Below are positions 46,774 through 59,994 of a DNA stretch of 64,000 nt, piece by piece (position 1 is the first letter of the stretch; every line of letters starts with the position of its first letter). The position numbers were made by a program, and so were the translations under genes. The notes beneath the pieces were generated by a model, which saw nothing but the letters and a program-made list of their open reading frames with translations, was not told the origin of the DNA and did no database searches. The stretch is from Nymphaea colorata. Taxonomy: Eukaryota > Streptophyta > Magnoliopsida > Nymphaeales > Nymphaeaceae. The stretch lies in NCBI RefSeq assembly GCF_008831285.2, contig NC_045138.2:36013115-36077114 (forward strand), in the 5' to 3' direction.

Positions 46774-47493
46774 ATGGAAGTAGATGAAAAAACTGAAAAG
46801 TCTCCATCTGGGGATCAACTTATGCAATGGAATCAATGGCAACTATTGGATTCCATTCTTCCAACTGGTGGATTTGCTCATTCTTACGGTCTTGAGGCTG
46901 CTGTGCAAGCAGGTATGGTTCTTGGGCCGGAAGATCTCAAAACATACATAATCCAAATATTAGAGAATACAGGTAGCCTGCTGCTCCCTTTTGTGAATAA
47001 AGCAAACAGGTTTCCTGATCTGGAGACATCGTCCCTGCTTGACAGAACATTGGAAGCAACTTTAACTAATGAAGTAAGCAGAAAAGCATCCGTTACTCAA
47101 GGATCAGCTCTCTTGAGGGTGGCTGCTTCCGTGTTTACTGAGTTGCCGATTCTTAAGAAAATGAGGGAACTGCTACTAAGTTCAGGAATCGTCTATGTTC
47201 ACCATGCACCAATTTTCGGGTTGGTAACTGGTCTCCTTGGCTTCGATTCAGCAACAAGTCAGCGTGCTTACATGTTCATGACGATGCGGGACATAATTTC
47301 TGCAGCAACAAGACTGAATTTGGTTGGGCCATTAGGAGCAGCAGTGCTGCAGCACCAAGTAGCTCAAGTGGCAGAAGGAATTGTGAGGAAGTGGCTTAAT
47401 CGGCCGGTTGAAGAGGCATGCCAAATAGCTCCCCTGGTTGATACTGTACAGGGTTGTCATGGGTATTTGTTTTCTCGGATGTTTTGTTCCTGA
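46774..47493 (+). CDS. UREF: Urease accessory protein F (239 aa, single coding exon)
   Basis: UreF works with UreD and UreG to load nickel into the apo-urease active site in the cytosol. The intronless coding region begins at the ATG at 46774 (MEVDEKTEK) and ends at TGA 47493. A longer frame upstream begins with TTG and is not used here. Family hallmarks are WQLLDSILPTGGFAHSYG (about residues 23-40), LEAAVQAG, EATLTNEVSRKASVTQGSAL, HHAPIFGLVTGLLGF, SAATRLNLVGPLGAAVLQHQ and the highly conserved end VQGCHGYLFSRMFCS. The length fits plant UreF. The leader probably contains an intron: a donor at 45446/45447 (TTTAGC|GTAAGT) and an acceptor at about 46589 (TTGGCAG) are candidates, but their pairing is unproven. 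A possible polyadenylation hexamer AATAAA is at about 47893. Confidence 0.95.
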   Translation: MEVDEKTEKSPSGDQLMQWNQWQLLDSILPTGGFAHSYGLEAAVQAGMVLGPEDLKTYIIQILENTGSLLLPFVNKANRFPDLETSSLLDRTLEATLTNEVSRKASVTQGSALLRVAASVFTELPILKKMRELLLSSGIVYVHHAPIFGLVTGLLGFDSATSQRAYMFMTMRDIISAATRLNLVGPLGAAVLQHQVAQVAEGIVRKWLNRPVEEACQIAPLVDTVQGCHGYLFSRMFCS

Positions 47494-50400
47494 AGTGATT
47501 TGAAAGAGAAGCCACATAAATTCATTCTATCAATGTTCCCAACTGTAGATTGGGAAACTACATCAGTGCATTACAATTAAGGTAAAGTGAGGTACCCAGG
47601 CTACTGGACTTGCAACTAGTTTTGTTGGCCACCTTTAACACCAACCAGCGTCCTTTCAGAGGACGGACAGCCAAATAATGCAGATGTCCGCGTTATTGTG
47701 GAGTGTCCTGTTCCATTTAGCACAAACATGGGCCACTCGAGGCTGCATTTGTTACTGTTATTGGCATCCCAGGAAACAAACATGCTATAAGTTGCAAATG
47801 GGTTAGCTTGAAGACAGTTATTTTTTCTCTTATATCCTGCTTTTAAATAGACTTGTAAGATGTGTTTGAAGATGGGACAATTTTTACTTCAAAATAAAGT
47901 GCTTTCCTTCGAACAATGTAAAGGAAAACCATTCACAGCCAGTAGGCGCATAGCCTCTTTTTCGGTTAAAGACTGTGGCTGAAAAGTTGGTCCCGGAAAC
48001 AAGCCCAGCTTTCTCCCCGTGAAGAAATTTTCCACAATAAGGGGCGTTGGGTGGCTTCCTCAGGCCACCAAATGCAATATGTCCGAGACAACCCGTCTCA
48101 TATGTCTTGTAAATAGGAGGCTATCTCAATCACTCTCCAGACACGTGTGACCAGTTACAGTGTCATTTTAGAATAATAAAAGAATTGTTTGCCTCAAACA
48201 CTCAATTCTGTGTTTAATTGAGAAATTATTGTACTTTTAGGTTGGATATCTCATTTTGAGACATCCAGTTCATCCATTCAGACATGCCTTAGAATGCTCA
48301 CATGGCCATTGGGTGTCACGGATTGATGGACAGTACACCCTGCGTTAGACATTTTTCCAGGTGGAGTGTCAACGTTGTCTCAATCTTTTGTGTTATCCCA
48401 AAATACGGGACATGGAAGGTGAGATAGTAGGTATAAATTTACTGAGATATGAACCAATGTCATTGACACTTAGTATGGTGTTTGTTATACTATTATACTA
48501 CAAGGACAAAGGTGGTGCTAGTATACATCTAGACGCTTTGTCAAAACCAAAAAAGCACCACCTTAATATATTTAAAGTATTTTGGAGATGAAGGCAACCC
48601 TAGTTATCAGGGTAACAGTAACAGTGACACTATGATAGAACTGGAGATGCAAAATAAAAGTGTAAAACTTTTTCTTTACAGTTCAACCTTTTTAACTTAC
48701 ATTAACAATGTTTTAGAAGATAATATTGATATTAACCGTATCTTTCACTCTTCAAGTTGCCCCATCAAGCTTCCTGTTCCAACGCGAACCATATCAGATC
48801 CATGTAGCAGGTTCCCCTGCTAGCTAGGAAGTACCTTGAGCGATCATATAATAAAATAAAATCCCTTTCCGTCACAACCCAAGTTTTTGACATCAAAGTT
48901 TTTTTTTTAAAATAATAACAGAAGCAATTGAGTCTTACCCTACCAAAAAAAAGCGTAAGTAATGATCAAAAGACAACCAAATCAAACACTAATAAAACAT
49001 AAAACACTATTTTAAGTGACACCCTTTTTGGTCTCACACAAAGTTACTTAGACTCAAACAACTGAAATGTCTACAAAGCTCAAACTCGACACAATGTCTA
49101 AATCGCCAATGATGGCTCATCACAAAGATTGAGAATGTCAATCATGTAGATCACGATCTCTCAAGAACTATCTATAGAGATAGAAAGACGGGTTAAATTT
49201 TTCTAAGTACGGGAACATGTTCTGACAAAATAAATATACAATTATGTCAAACAAAGCTATACAATAAGTCATGACCTATATCAATAAGTAGTTAGATTCA
49301 TAATGCATTTTTGATGTAGAACTTACTATCGTAAGTGAGTTATACTGGACCTTCATGTATTGCAGGATTTCAATGGTAGTCCATTAGCAATGAACATGAT
49401 CATTGTGATGAGCAATCAATACAAGACCCTGTGTGCACAAAACAAGACAAAACAACACAAATTTTCACTAGGTGATCCACATAGATTGATGGTAACCTGC
49501 AGTGAAGCATCCCAAGGTATCCTAGATCGTCGTTGTAACAGCAAAGTCATATTGCTGGTTTCACTCACAGTAGTAGATTGGGCCCTCTAGAAACCCGGGT
49601 TGAGGGACCATGAGACGGCTTACTCTTCAATAAAAAAATATATAATAAAATCTCAAGCCCTTGTGGTGTCCAATATTCTGCAATATAAATAGAGGAGCAT
49701 TGCAAATGCCTACGATGCTTTGAAATAGTAAGTTTAACTAGACCTATTATTATATTGAGTATATTGTTTACATACATAAATATATGCATCCCTACTTTAC
49801 ACTTTCGACTTTTCTGGTGGAATCGTTGGACTGTATGTTATCGAGAGCTCATCTAGATGAGCAAGCATTTGAATGTATCAAGAAAGGTTTCAGGGTTCAC
49901 AGCTTTTGGTTATTTTGTTATATTTTACTCACACGTTTACATGCTTCAAGACATGAAGTACTGTGCTTCCATAATTTCATGGATTTTTTATTATTGCCGG
50001 GGAGAGCGGGAGGATTAAGCAATTGACATAAGTTAAAGAGTACCCTTAACAGTAAATTAGATTTTAAAAATTAATTTTTCAAACAAAATTCTTTTAGACA
50101 AAGTAAATTGAAAAGTAGACATGGATAATTAAATTAAGCAGATTCGCATGGGATTGGCACCAGTGACGCAGAGACCTAAAGGGAAAGGGAGAGGGAGATG
50201 GTGACCTGCACCCCACGATGTTGCCGCTTCCTTTTGTCAAGAAAGCAAGATTTTCCTGTTACGAAATGCCAACCCGTCGCTCTCTTGGCCTCTCTCTTTC
50301 TCTCTCACTACGTCAAAGCTACTGACAGATGATTGAGACAATCTCAACATGGGGAGCCCCTGAGGAGTTCCGGTCGGTAGTCTAACCGGAGCTTCAGAAA

Positions 50401-53400
50401 CTACAACACGTAGGTGTTGATATTAAGCGGTCGCTTGAGAGATGATTACGAACGTTATCTTCCTCGATCTAACTGACAATGACCGCTTCCCTGCACCTTA
50501 ACCTGCACGTAAGCTAGTCTTGCAGAAGATCAAGATGACAGAGTTAACCACAAGTTATGCTGTGCTTTCAGAAACGCGTGGTAACCTTGAATTTTCATCC
50601 GAATTATCGGTTAAAGCTAAAGTCGATCGAATGAAGTCAGAAGCTAAGGTTGCCGAGGATTTTAAAACTAGAGAACGTATCTATCAGTTACATCAAGCAC
50701 CACAAAGCTGTATCGATCTTTAGACTTCAATCATAAACTCGGTGGTGCCTACGCCTGCTATTTCTAATCACCTGGTGCATCTTATGAGATGTTTCTTTTT
50801 CCAGAGCATTGTGGACACCTACGATGCTTTCGAATAGTACTCGGTGAAGGGTTTGAAGCTCTCATTTCACTGCAGCTTCTTCCTCAATAGGAACTTTACC
50901 AATTTGATGGAGACGCACAAGGGGGAATGGAACTAGAACAAAGGAAGTTTGATTAATGCACTTTTTCTTGAGATTGGCGCCAGCACATTGAATCAGGTCG
51001 CAAATGCAAATGGGTCGAATCTGATTTAAAGGTTTCTTTATTTTTAGCTGCACAAGATACAAACCAGCAAATTCCCCTTGATCCCGACATTTGCATCCGC
51101 ACCCTTAATTTTTTTTTTTTTTTCTTTGTTGAGGGGCATTTCCTATTTTATGTAAAGGTATTCTTGTCGTTTTAAAAAAAAAATTAACCTTTTTCAATTT
51201 TGTCCTTATAGTGGAGTCCCCTTTTTTTCCTTCCTTTTAACTTGGCTCATAGCATTTACGTCATGAGTACCCACAGATTGAATCAAAGCCGATCAGCAGA
51301 GCCAGTTGACACCAAAAGGTGAGGACATAAGATGAAAGGCGGGCGGGTGCGGCCGAGCCAGAGGCATCGAAATTGAGTAACTTTAGCCAAAAGTGGGCGG
51401 CGATACATACCCATTGGGCGTCATCAAATGCAACTTCATGTGTTGAAGACAAGGTTTTGGATGATAATAGAGGGAATGAAGATCAAGAAGTGGTGGCGGA
51501 GTGGGTGGGATAGCTTTTTCTTTTCTTCTCTTCCTCTTCCTCTCTCTGCTTTAGCTCGGTGGATCGACGTATGAGGGTTTCTTTCCCCTTTTGCTTTATG
51601 AGAGTTGCATTTGGAGTCTCCCGACCCCAGCCATCCATCCATACATCACAATAACGAAGGCAGTCGGGACGGCCATCTGATCTGATCTAATGGGCGCAGC
51701 CATCGTTCCTTCTCCCCCAATGCACAAGCTTCCAATTCATCAGATCAAAGCCACGAGTAAAAGGAAAGAGAGAGACGGTGGCTCTTTCCTATTTTTAGGG
51801 TGGATCTCATGGATTGCTGAGAGTTGAAAAAAATAAAGAGTGCCGTCATGTGGTGGGCATGGCTTGTGAGGCAGCGTATTATGGGGGTCCGGTCAAGGTG
51901 GGTCCCACATGACCCTTGGGAGCTCCTTGTTTTGGAGGCCAGGGGAACTCATGAAACCAAACTTTTTCTTCTCTCTCTCTCTCTCTCTTCATTTTCTCTC
52001 TCTTCTCCCTGTTGTTCTATGGTTCTTTATTTATCTTTGTTTTTTGTTTTTTTACCGTCTTTTGTTTTCTTGGTGACTACTCATCACCCATTTTTTATTA
52101 ATGAATTCCTCGGATTTTCTTTTTTTTTTTTTTTTCCTTTTAACTATGAAAAAATTAAACAGTTAAAATACAAAATCAAATAATAGACAAAAATTACAAA
52201 TACCCACTTTGCATTTTAGACCTACAAAATCGCCATTTAAGTTTTCTCCATAACTTTCAAATAAAAAAATGAAATTTGAATGGCAATTTACAAAATTTCT
52301 CATTTCAAAAGCAACGTGTAGAAAATAAAATAAAAAATCAAAATTAAATGATAGAAAGAAAAATCTCCAGCAGTCAACTAAACTTGACTACAAAGGCAGA
52401 CTCTCACTTAAACTCTCGGACAAACGTCTATCTTCGAACTCGGGTCAACCGTGGATTCAGCTGCAAAGCGAGCCCCCCTCACTACCTATTGAGATGAAGT
52501 TTTTTTTTTTTTTTTGATTTGTTAAATATTTAATTTTCGAGAGGAGCAATTTTACAAACTATCCTTCTAATTTTTCTTTTTTTTAATCTGTATGCAATGT
52601 TTTGAAAAATTACAGGAAAAAACAAGAAAAGCTATTGTTAGGTCTAAAACGTTAGGCGGTCATAATTTGGCAGCCAGCGCTTTTGCAATTGTTTTCTAAA
52701 TAATAACATTCACATTTATTGCAGCTGCCATTGACAACAAAAGAAGGTTCCTGTTTTGCAACTGTAAACCATATATTCACACCTCCCTCAAGCTGTTGGA
52801 TCTGCACGATAAATCATAAATGTGCTCGGCTATTCCTTGGTTTCGCAGATTCTTTTACTTCTCCCCATTCCTCTTTCCTTCTCCGGTGAAGATCCCCTCT
52901 CGCTTGTGGGCATCTGCACGACAGAAATAATTTTTCTTAAGAAAAGTTCTTTGACCCATCACAGAACGTCGGAAAGCACGCCGATCATTGAAGAGCAAGG
53001 GACAGAGATTAGTATTTCTTAGTCATGGGCAGTCTTGAGACCAAAATTGAAGTGGAGGGGAACCAACTTCCGAGCAGCTCTATACGTAGAAAAGGAAAGA
53101 TGAAAAAGAAGAACTGGACCAAAATATTTCTTCAAATGTTCAGTTTCTTCCAATACGATACGAGGCATGTTCTAAAATAGCTAAGCATATTCCTCAAAAC
53201 ACCAATCTCACAGGAAAAAAAAAAGAAAAAGTAAATTCATACAAAGATCCTACACATATGCTTTTCGCTTCCATAAATACTCATGAATGCTAACAAAATA
53301 TAATATATAGCCTATGCAATGATATTATGGTCGTATACGGTTCTGTTTGGATGCCATCTTCCAAAAACGATGTTTTAGGAAAACCAGATGTTTTGATAAC

Positions 53401-56400
53401 TTGCTATAGGACATGGTTTGCAACACAATGATATTATGATGTATGTAATAAGAAATAACTGCAGTTTTATAGGTGTTTTTCATTACAATGTTGACAAAAA
53501 ATTAATGGGAAGTTAACTACAGGTTGTGATGAGCAATCATCAAATGATACATTCGTGATCTAAATGAACGTTAGTTCCTTTTGTAAGTAATCGTATTCGT
53601 GATCTGGAGCGCATTATAAGAAATCTTCAAATCTAAGATGTGTTTACATCTTAGAGGTGAAGAATGAAGATGCAAATACATCTGAAAAGGGGTGGGTGTA
53701 ATAAGTTCCTTTCTTTTGAAGTTAGATATGTCTAAGCATCCTCGGTTAGAAATGCTTATGAATGAAGGGAATGTAAATCTAAAGGTGGAACATAACTTTT
53801 TTTATATGACATTGAATATGTAATAGTTTTTGTAGCTTTGGCATTAAATATATAAATATATCCGAACACGAAGCAATTTTTCGTGGCCTAAATAAGCATG
53901 GCATATTCAGTTTCATAAGCTCATGGTGATCTTCATACAACTCATGAGTGATGCACAACCTGCCTTTCCGTTCACGTGATATGTCTGGGAATCTTGTGAG
54001 AGATTAGTTTAGGCTTGATTCTTACGTACATACAGCATTTCTTTTCCGAAGAGGCTTTTGAAGAAAAGGAGATGGTAAAGAGATTCCGCCTCATTCAAGA
54101 GTGTTGAGAAATGGAAACCAAACCAAGAGGTTTGTTCACATTATATGTTGACTTCTTAAATTTGTAAATGTGGAGCTAGCCTTGCAGAAGGCATCTCCAA
54201 CACGCAATAAGCTTCTTATACCATTTTTGTGTACCTATTGCTAACTATGGACTACCAAAAAGTGCAGTGTGAACTCATGGGATGGTTGAGGTGCCTGAGG
54301 GGCATAGCTATTGCCGGAACGGTGAAGAGTTTGATCATCAGTTTGATTCCTGTAGGTCCTTTTCATGCTTGGTTGACGGATGTCCGGGTTAGACTCAGAT
54401 CTTACAGTTGGATCAATATTTTTCTGGTGTTTACATTTGACATGACTTGTTTGGACTTTGGAGCATGCCTAACGTACCTTCCATAAACCCAAAAGAGAAA
54501 AACTTGATCAAACTTTCACTCATGAATCGAGAGTTTGCGCCAGTGAAAGCCTTTTCTGCCACTACGATTTTTTAATTGTGCGTCACTGTTGCCATTTTTG
54601 CTGTAGACACATAAAAAAAAAAAAAAAGTTTAGAATTGCTGCAGAAGCCAACCTAATCAACCACGGTCTGGGTCTGCTCCTTCCTTTCTGCATTCAATCG
54701 CAAATGCGGAAAGATCCAGCTTCCATTCCGACTTCACATAAAAGCTGCGACCTGTTTGACGATTAAAGAAGTTTTTTCATGATCATTAATCTCACAAATC
54801 TGAAACCCTGTGTCGAAAATCTTCCCGAGCATGTGAGGATCTCTCATCTTATCTCGCCTAAAATCCAAGACGAGAGGATCATCATCGGATCCAACCATCC
54901 CCAGGTGTCAAACATGTTTTTTTTTTTTTTTCCTTAAATAAAACTAATTTTATACTTCAAAAATAGGTCAGCCACATGAAACTGTAAACCCACTGTCCTC
55001 TGGAAAAAAGCTGACAAAAGGAAAAGAGCTCCATGCAAACACAAAAAACAGGATTTTTTTCGCGTTTTCTATTACTGTTTTTCTTTTTCAAGATTTTTCA
55101 AAGGAAAGCAACTTTATGGTATTATAAGCGAAGAAAAAAAAAATCTCCCCGTTTAAAACCCATAAATGATATTTATGACTATGCTGAGGCCGCCCAGCAT
55201 GTTTGGCTTTACATAACTCAACTTATGCAACAAATAGAAGGTGCCCAAGCAAACCCGCATCTCCAACGCTGATGTCAGTCCGATGGTGAATTTATGAAGC
55301 GATTGCCGGAGCACTTCACCAATGAAGAACACTTCACATGAAAGTGGTTAATTTACACACTAGGAATGCACCAACTTTTTCCCTGAGTTCTAGATTGATA
55401 TATCAAGTTTTCTTTTTATTTTGTGTATGCGCTACCATATCTGGATCTGGACTCTGGATTTTAACTCGAAGCCGTTTTCCCGTCAGCTTTATATCGAACC
55501 AGTGAAGTACCCACCAGCGAATGGACTAGGATTTCCATTTAGAGATTCCTGTGGCTGTGAAAGAAGCCAAATTTACACTACATGTGAAGCTCTAACCCAT
55601 TGAGATAGCTGCCGCAAAGACAGCTTGACGTGCATTACTTTGCCCTAAAGTAGCAAATGCCACCAAGAAAAGCAAGTAGCAGTGCTTCACATACATGGAA
55701 TTTCCTGCATTTAAGTTTCTAAAAAGCAAGAACCAGGCCGAGTTTGGTGATATGGTCAAGATACGAAGTTGAGTATCCAATTCAAACTCAAAATATTTAG
55801 GAAACCCGTCTGTGGCAATGGAACGCCATGCTTTATAGACATTATATATAGATGTTTTTCATGCAAGATAATCCAATAATATACCACCCATCCAGTTCTC
55901 GTATGATGTGATTGTACATGTGAGTGCACAAAAGAAGCAACGACGATGACGGGCCATATGATGTGATTGCTCATGTGCTTTCAAGTGAGAAACCTCATGA
56001 ATTTTGGTTTAACATCTGCATTTGCATCATGTCCACGCCCTCTTGATAATGCCTTGATGTGACCTACGCGTTATGTCTCTTTATTCATCGTCACTATGGC
56101 TCTAACTCTCATGGTTACGTTGACAACATACATTTGTCATTTGTTCTGTTTTTCTCTGCATTCCATGGCCTCAACAACAAATATCAAATGAGTGAAATTC
56201 TAAATTAGCACATAAAACTAGAGCATGATTTGAACCTTCCTTTCTCTCTATTTTGCAGGATCCCAAGGACTTGTTTTGCTAAGTACGAGTCCGCGCTGAT
56301 GTTCTAAATAAAGGCATTTCTTTTTCTGTTCTCCACATGTCCAGCTCTCACTTCTATTATTTTTCTAGTTACTTCTTTTGGTGGCATCGATACATGATTA

Positions 56401-57900
56401 TGACTTAAAATTAATAATCCTTTTCAAGTATGACTCTAATGGGTATATATGAAAACTCGGAGGGATGAACATACAAGAGCCGAACCTTAATTTATACGTC
56501 TTGCTCTTTCTTTATTGTAACTTTGATTATGTGACAGCTTATTTCCACTTCTGTCGGCTAATTTATGTGGCTTGCAACACTATGTTGGCAGACTAAATGT
56601 ATGTATATCCAACTGCTGGTGTAAAATGGTATATTATTATAACTATCGAAATGTAATTTCATTTTTTTTTTTAAGTTTAAGATCGAAAGTTAGCCTACTA
56701 TGTGCTTCAACGGGGTTCATTACATTCTTATTAAGGCCAAGTCTCAATCAGAGGTTTCATGATATGTAAGCTATGACACATATGGGGAGGGCAGTTCGAT
56801 TCTTCACGATTTCACTCATTCTAAATCTAATAACATGCAGTACTTTATGCGATTGCCATTCTTAGCATACTTTTATAGAATCTTTCTTCGGGCTTAGGAA
56901 TTGAAGGCTCGGGAAATCTTTTCCTCTTCGAGGACGCAATGCATGTTAGTGGAGATATTTTTTTTATAAGTGAATAATCGGAAACTGTTTGTATACATGG
57001 TCATCTATAAGCTTGCAGAAGTACTTTTGGGGAATCACAATCTCTTTAGCTTTTTTGATCTTATTAGACCGTGTAAATGCAATCTGCATTACTGATTTAA
57101 TATAAGGATTAACTTTGGATTCTTCTTTTCACAGTTTCTTTGTTTGACATAATTTATACAAAACTGGGTCAGTTTTCAAGCACACTTGAGATGAATTTCA
57201 TCAACTCAAGATCTCATTCTCCTCAAGTCGAATGTCTATTTGCCATATCGACGTAGTCAAACTGGATCAAAACAACTTTACAACCATAAAAACTTATTGG
57301 ATCAATGGTAGGCATGGCCAGATCCAGCCGCAAAATTTGAAGTAATAATGATATCATAATACTTGTATGCATTGACTCTAGGAACGCCTCAATCCTCAAA
57401 TTGTTCAATAAATGTTCAGAACTCTGGTCATGCTTGAGGGAAGAGAGAGTGTGTGCGTTTGGAAAACAAAATATCATTCAAGAATTACCGCCAATCATAT
57501 TAAAGACAAAATGATAGAGGAGACATTTACTACATTCTAAAAATAGGTGCATCACACGGTATTCTGGACAAGGGGATCCTGGTTTCCACTTATAAAAGAA
57601 AAGGAGACCACAGATAAAAGGAGGAAAAAAGGATCCCAGAGCCCATCTGATTTTGACACGCTTTACCGTTTTGTTTTTTAATTGAATTTGGAGCTTGGAA
57701 AGATGAACGAAGGTTAAAACTTTAAGCGATGTGAGCCGAGACTTTGTCGGCCACCGGTTTGATACTTTTTGGTAGAGAAGGTGCTTTTCTAAATAATCGC
57801 AAGGAGCCGAAAATTTAAGAAAGAAGATGGCACCTCTTGATTGGGTGGAAAATTGATGATGGGAGGAAGAAAAGGAAAATAGAGAAAGGAATTAAAGATT
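47494..57900. other. Gene-poor AT-rich intergenic region
   Basis: Apart from the UREF 3' UTR at the left edge I recognise no gene here. Open frames are short and without family features. The dispersed repeat at 51965-52375 partners with 43800-44290. A short direct repeat (AGCATTG..CCTACGATGCTTT) occurs near 49697 and 50804. A frame at 50535-50723 (starting MTELTTSYAVLSETRG) is coding-like in composition, but I do not recognise it. The rest is simple A/T tracts and unique sequence. Confidence 0.5.
51965..52375 (+). repeat. Dispersed repeat, copy B (partner at 43800-44290)
   Basis: Begins with a (CT)n run and shares ordered blocks with 43800-44290: TTCTATGGTTCTTTATTT-like sequence, a TTTTGTTTTCTTGGTGACTA-like block, TTAATGAATTCCT, CCATTTAAGTTTTCT, TTTGAATGGCAATTT and AAATGATAGAA. 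No coding capacity. Confidence 0.5.
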
Positions 57901-58050
57901 AATAAGCACCAGTCGGGGAGAGCCGATTTTGTTTTTGAAATGGCCGGGCTCGTTTCCTCTCAGGGTGGAAAGTCTCTAGAGATGGAGAGGGGTCCAGAGG
58001 GAGACCATGAAATTTGAGAGAGGGAGGAAGTAGGAAAGAGTGAAGAGGTG

Positions 58051-58132
58051 GGGAGGAGATTGCCGGAGCTTTTCTGGAGGTACGGAGGAGGAGAGGAGAT
58101 TGCCGGAACTTTTCTGGAGGTAAGGAGGAGGA
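58051..58132. repeat. Two-unit GA-rich tandem repeat, about 40 bp
   Basis: GAGGAGATTGCCGGAGCTTT followed by TCTGGAGGTACGGAGGA is repeated with few changes about 40 bp downstream. It lies just upstream of the TATA box of the MYB gene. Confidence 0.75.
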
Positions 58133-58188
58133 GGGGGAGGAAGGGGGTCAGTCTGCGCCGACGGCATGTTCAGAGGTCTCGGAGCCGC

Positions 58189-58196
58189 TATAAAAT
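58189..58196 (+). promoter_or_regulatory. TATA box, probable core promoter of the GAMYB-like gene
   Basis: TATAAAAT is followed within about 30 bp by a pyrimidine-rich leader (CTCGCTCTCTC..). It is the only convincing TATA element on this strand between 57.9 kb and the MYB coding start. It would give a long leader of 5' UTR and at least one intron. Confidence 0.5.
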
Positions 58197-58219
58197 TACC
58201 CTCGCTCTCTCTTTTCTTT

Positions 58220-58313
58220 CCCTTTTTCTCTTCCTCCAAGATTTTCTCGCGCAAAACTGCCCTCCCAAAGTTCTTTTTTCTTCGCATAGCTTTCTCGCGG
58301 CCTGCTTTCCTTG

Positions 58314-58351
<38 letters not shown>

Positions 58352-59994
58352 GCGTGGACGAGCGAGCGCGCATACAGATTCCTTTTTCTCTTTCTAGAGA
58401 TTAGGGTTTTCCACTCCGGTATATCCGGGGGATCCCTGACCTTTCGTCGAACGATTGGCTCTCTCTCTTCTCTCTCTATCTCTCGGATTCCTTGCCTATA
58501 CGCGTCTGAATCGCTCGGAGTGACGTCACAGTGGGTGTTGTGTTCCTCAGAGACGGAGGGGCCTCCTTTCCTTTTTTGGGATTTGGGACCTCTCCGATGG
58601 CGGTCATCTTGGCATTGGTCCATGGGATCAGATGCACAACCCCGTGGTAGTAGGGGTTTGGGCTACTGCTTTCCTGCCTTCGTGCGGTGCTCGCTTTCTG
58701 AGGGGATCTACTCTTTCGTCGTTGTGGATTTTGAGCTCTCAGGAGGGGAAGTCGCTTTTGTACCTTGTTAGCTTCGCGAATTGTGGTGATTCTCTTTTTC
58801 GGGTTTCTGGGAATTGGGTGCGAGAATGGGTTGGTTTTTGTTCTGTTTTTGTGTTTGTTTTTTTTCTTTTCTCTCTTGGGTGGTTTTCCCGCATAATTTA
58901 GGTTTTTCTTCTTCTTTTTTCTTTTATGTGAAGATCGAAGGAGATCTTTGTGGGTTGGTTCTTCTTTGTTGAAATCCTCTCGAGTTCCTCCAACCGTCTT
59001 CACTTCGTCTGCATGGTGAATTTCATCCATGGTGATATCGCGTGATGGGAAGTGGAATTGTGGTCTTATTCGATTACGCTTTCCCTTCCTCAATGTGTAG
59101 AGGGATCGAAACTTAGGAAAGTTCTTTTCATGTTTTAGTTGCTCTCTGTAAGTTTTTAGTCATTTTGGTAGCTAAGTATGGGAAAGATTCTATATGTTTT
59201 TTCCGGTGATCCTTCGTCAAATTTGGCCTCCTTGTTCTATTTTTGTGTAGGCATATAGCATAATGAATACTATATATGAGATTTCTGAGTATGGGTCTTT
59301 GTGCTTGCTGCTTTCTCCTTGTTTGTAAGATTTGAGGCTGTAATCTTTGTTCTGGTTCCTGATTCTTCTCTGAAACGATGGAAACTTCTAGTCCCGCCTT
59401 TAACCTAACAGATGGGCTTCTGGTCTTTGTATCAGTTGTCTCAAATTGCGGAGTTGTTCCAACGAGAACACATTTTAACTCTTCAGCATCTTATTTTGTG
59501 AAGAATACGATATATTAATTATCCTTATATGTTAATTGTTATTTAGGCTTTTATAAATAACTACTTATTCTGCTTTTCTCATTGGATTTCAGTGGCATTC
59601 AGATCGAACTTGTTGTTGCTTGCTTGCTGAAGAATCTGGAGATTTGTTGTAGCATTGATCTTGATCGCCTGTGTTTGGATCTATCGGCTGCTTTTTATCT
59701 GGTATGGAGGTTGGGAACTGAAACATTTGCAACCATTATGTTACCTGACAATGATCTCATTCATTTACGAAGACTTCTTTGAACTTTTTTTGGTTCAGCT
59801 GTTGACTTCTATTCGAGTTTCTCTTATTTTGCGATGGATACTGCTTCTCATCCATGTTACATGGGCATGAAATATTTGATCATTAAAATGATGAGTTCGA
59901 TCTTAAGTTTATTCATTGTTGAATCCTTAGAATGATGTTCTTTCGAATTTATCTTCTCTTAGACTGTGTAGCTGGTGCAGGAGTGGGTCAAGAC
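58220..59994 (+). other. Predicted 5' leader of the GAMYB-like gene (UTR and leader intron)
   Basis: A pyrimidine-rich leader contains a (CT)n tract at about 58319-58349. A 3' splice acceptor (TGGTGCAG at 59973-59980) lies 14 nt before the MYB start codon, so at least one leader intron is expected. The matching donor cannot be fixed by eye. Large open frames on both strands here (for example 57976-58623 minus, 58166-58771 plus) result from low-complexity sequence and look unreal. Confidence 0.5.
58319..58349. repeat. (CT)n microsatellite in the GAMYB leader
   Basis: A continuous CT run of about 30 bp lies downstream of the predicted TATA box. CT runs in plant 5' leaders are common and can affect expression. 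Confidence 0.9.

Noticed and set aside
50520..50723. 67-codon plus-strand frame with coding-like composition
   Set aside because: No family recognised and no neighbouring exons; kept only as a note within the intergenic description.
57976..58623. Minus-strand open frame of 215 codons
   Set aside because: It overlaps the CT/GA-rich promoter and leader of the GAMYB-like gene; its product is dominated by Arg/Glu/Lys runs from the GA repeat and has no recognisable domain.
58166..58771. Plus-strand open frame of 201 codons starting near the predicted TATA box
   Set aside because: Low-complexity Ser/Leu/Phe sequence from the CT run; more likely 5' leader than protein.
59932..59994. Upstream in-frame ATG that would extend the MYB protein by 21 residues
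   Set aside because: A good 3' splice acceptor lies at 59973-59980, between this ATG and the one at 59995, and the extension (MMFFRIYLLLD..) is unlike GAMYB N-termini.
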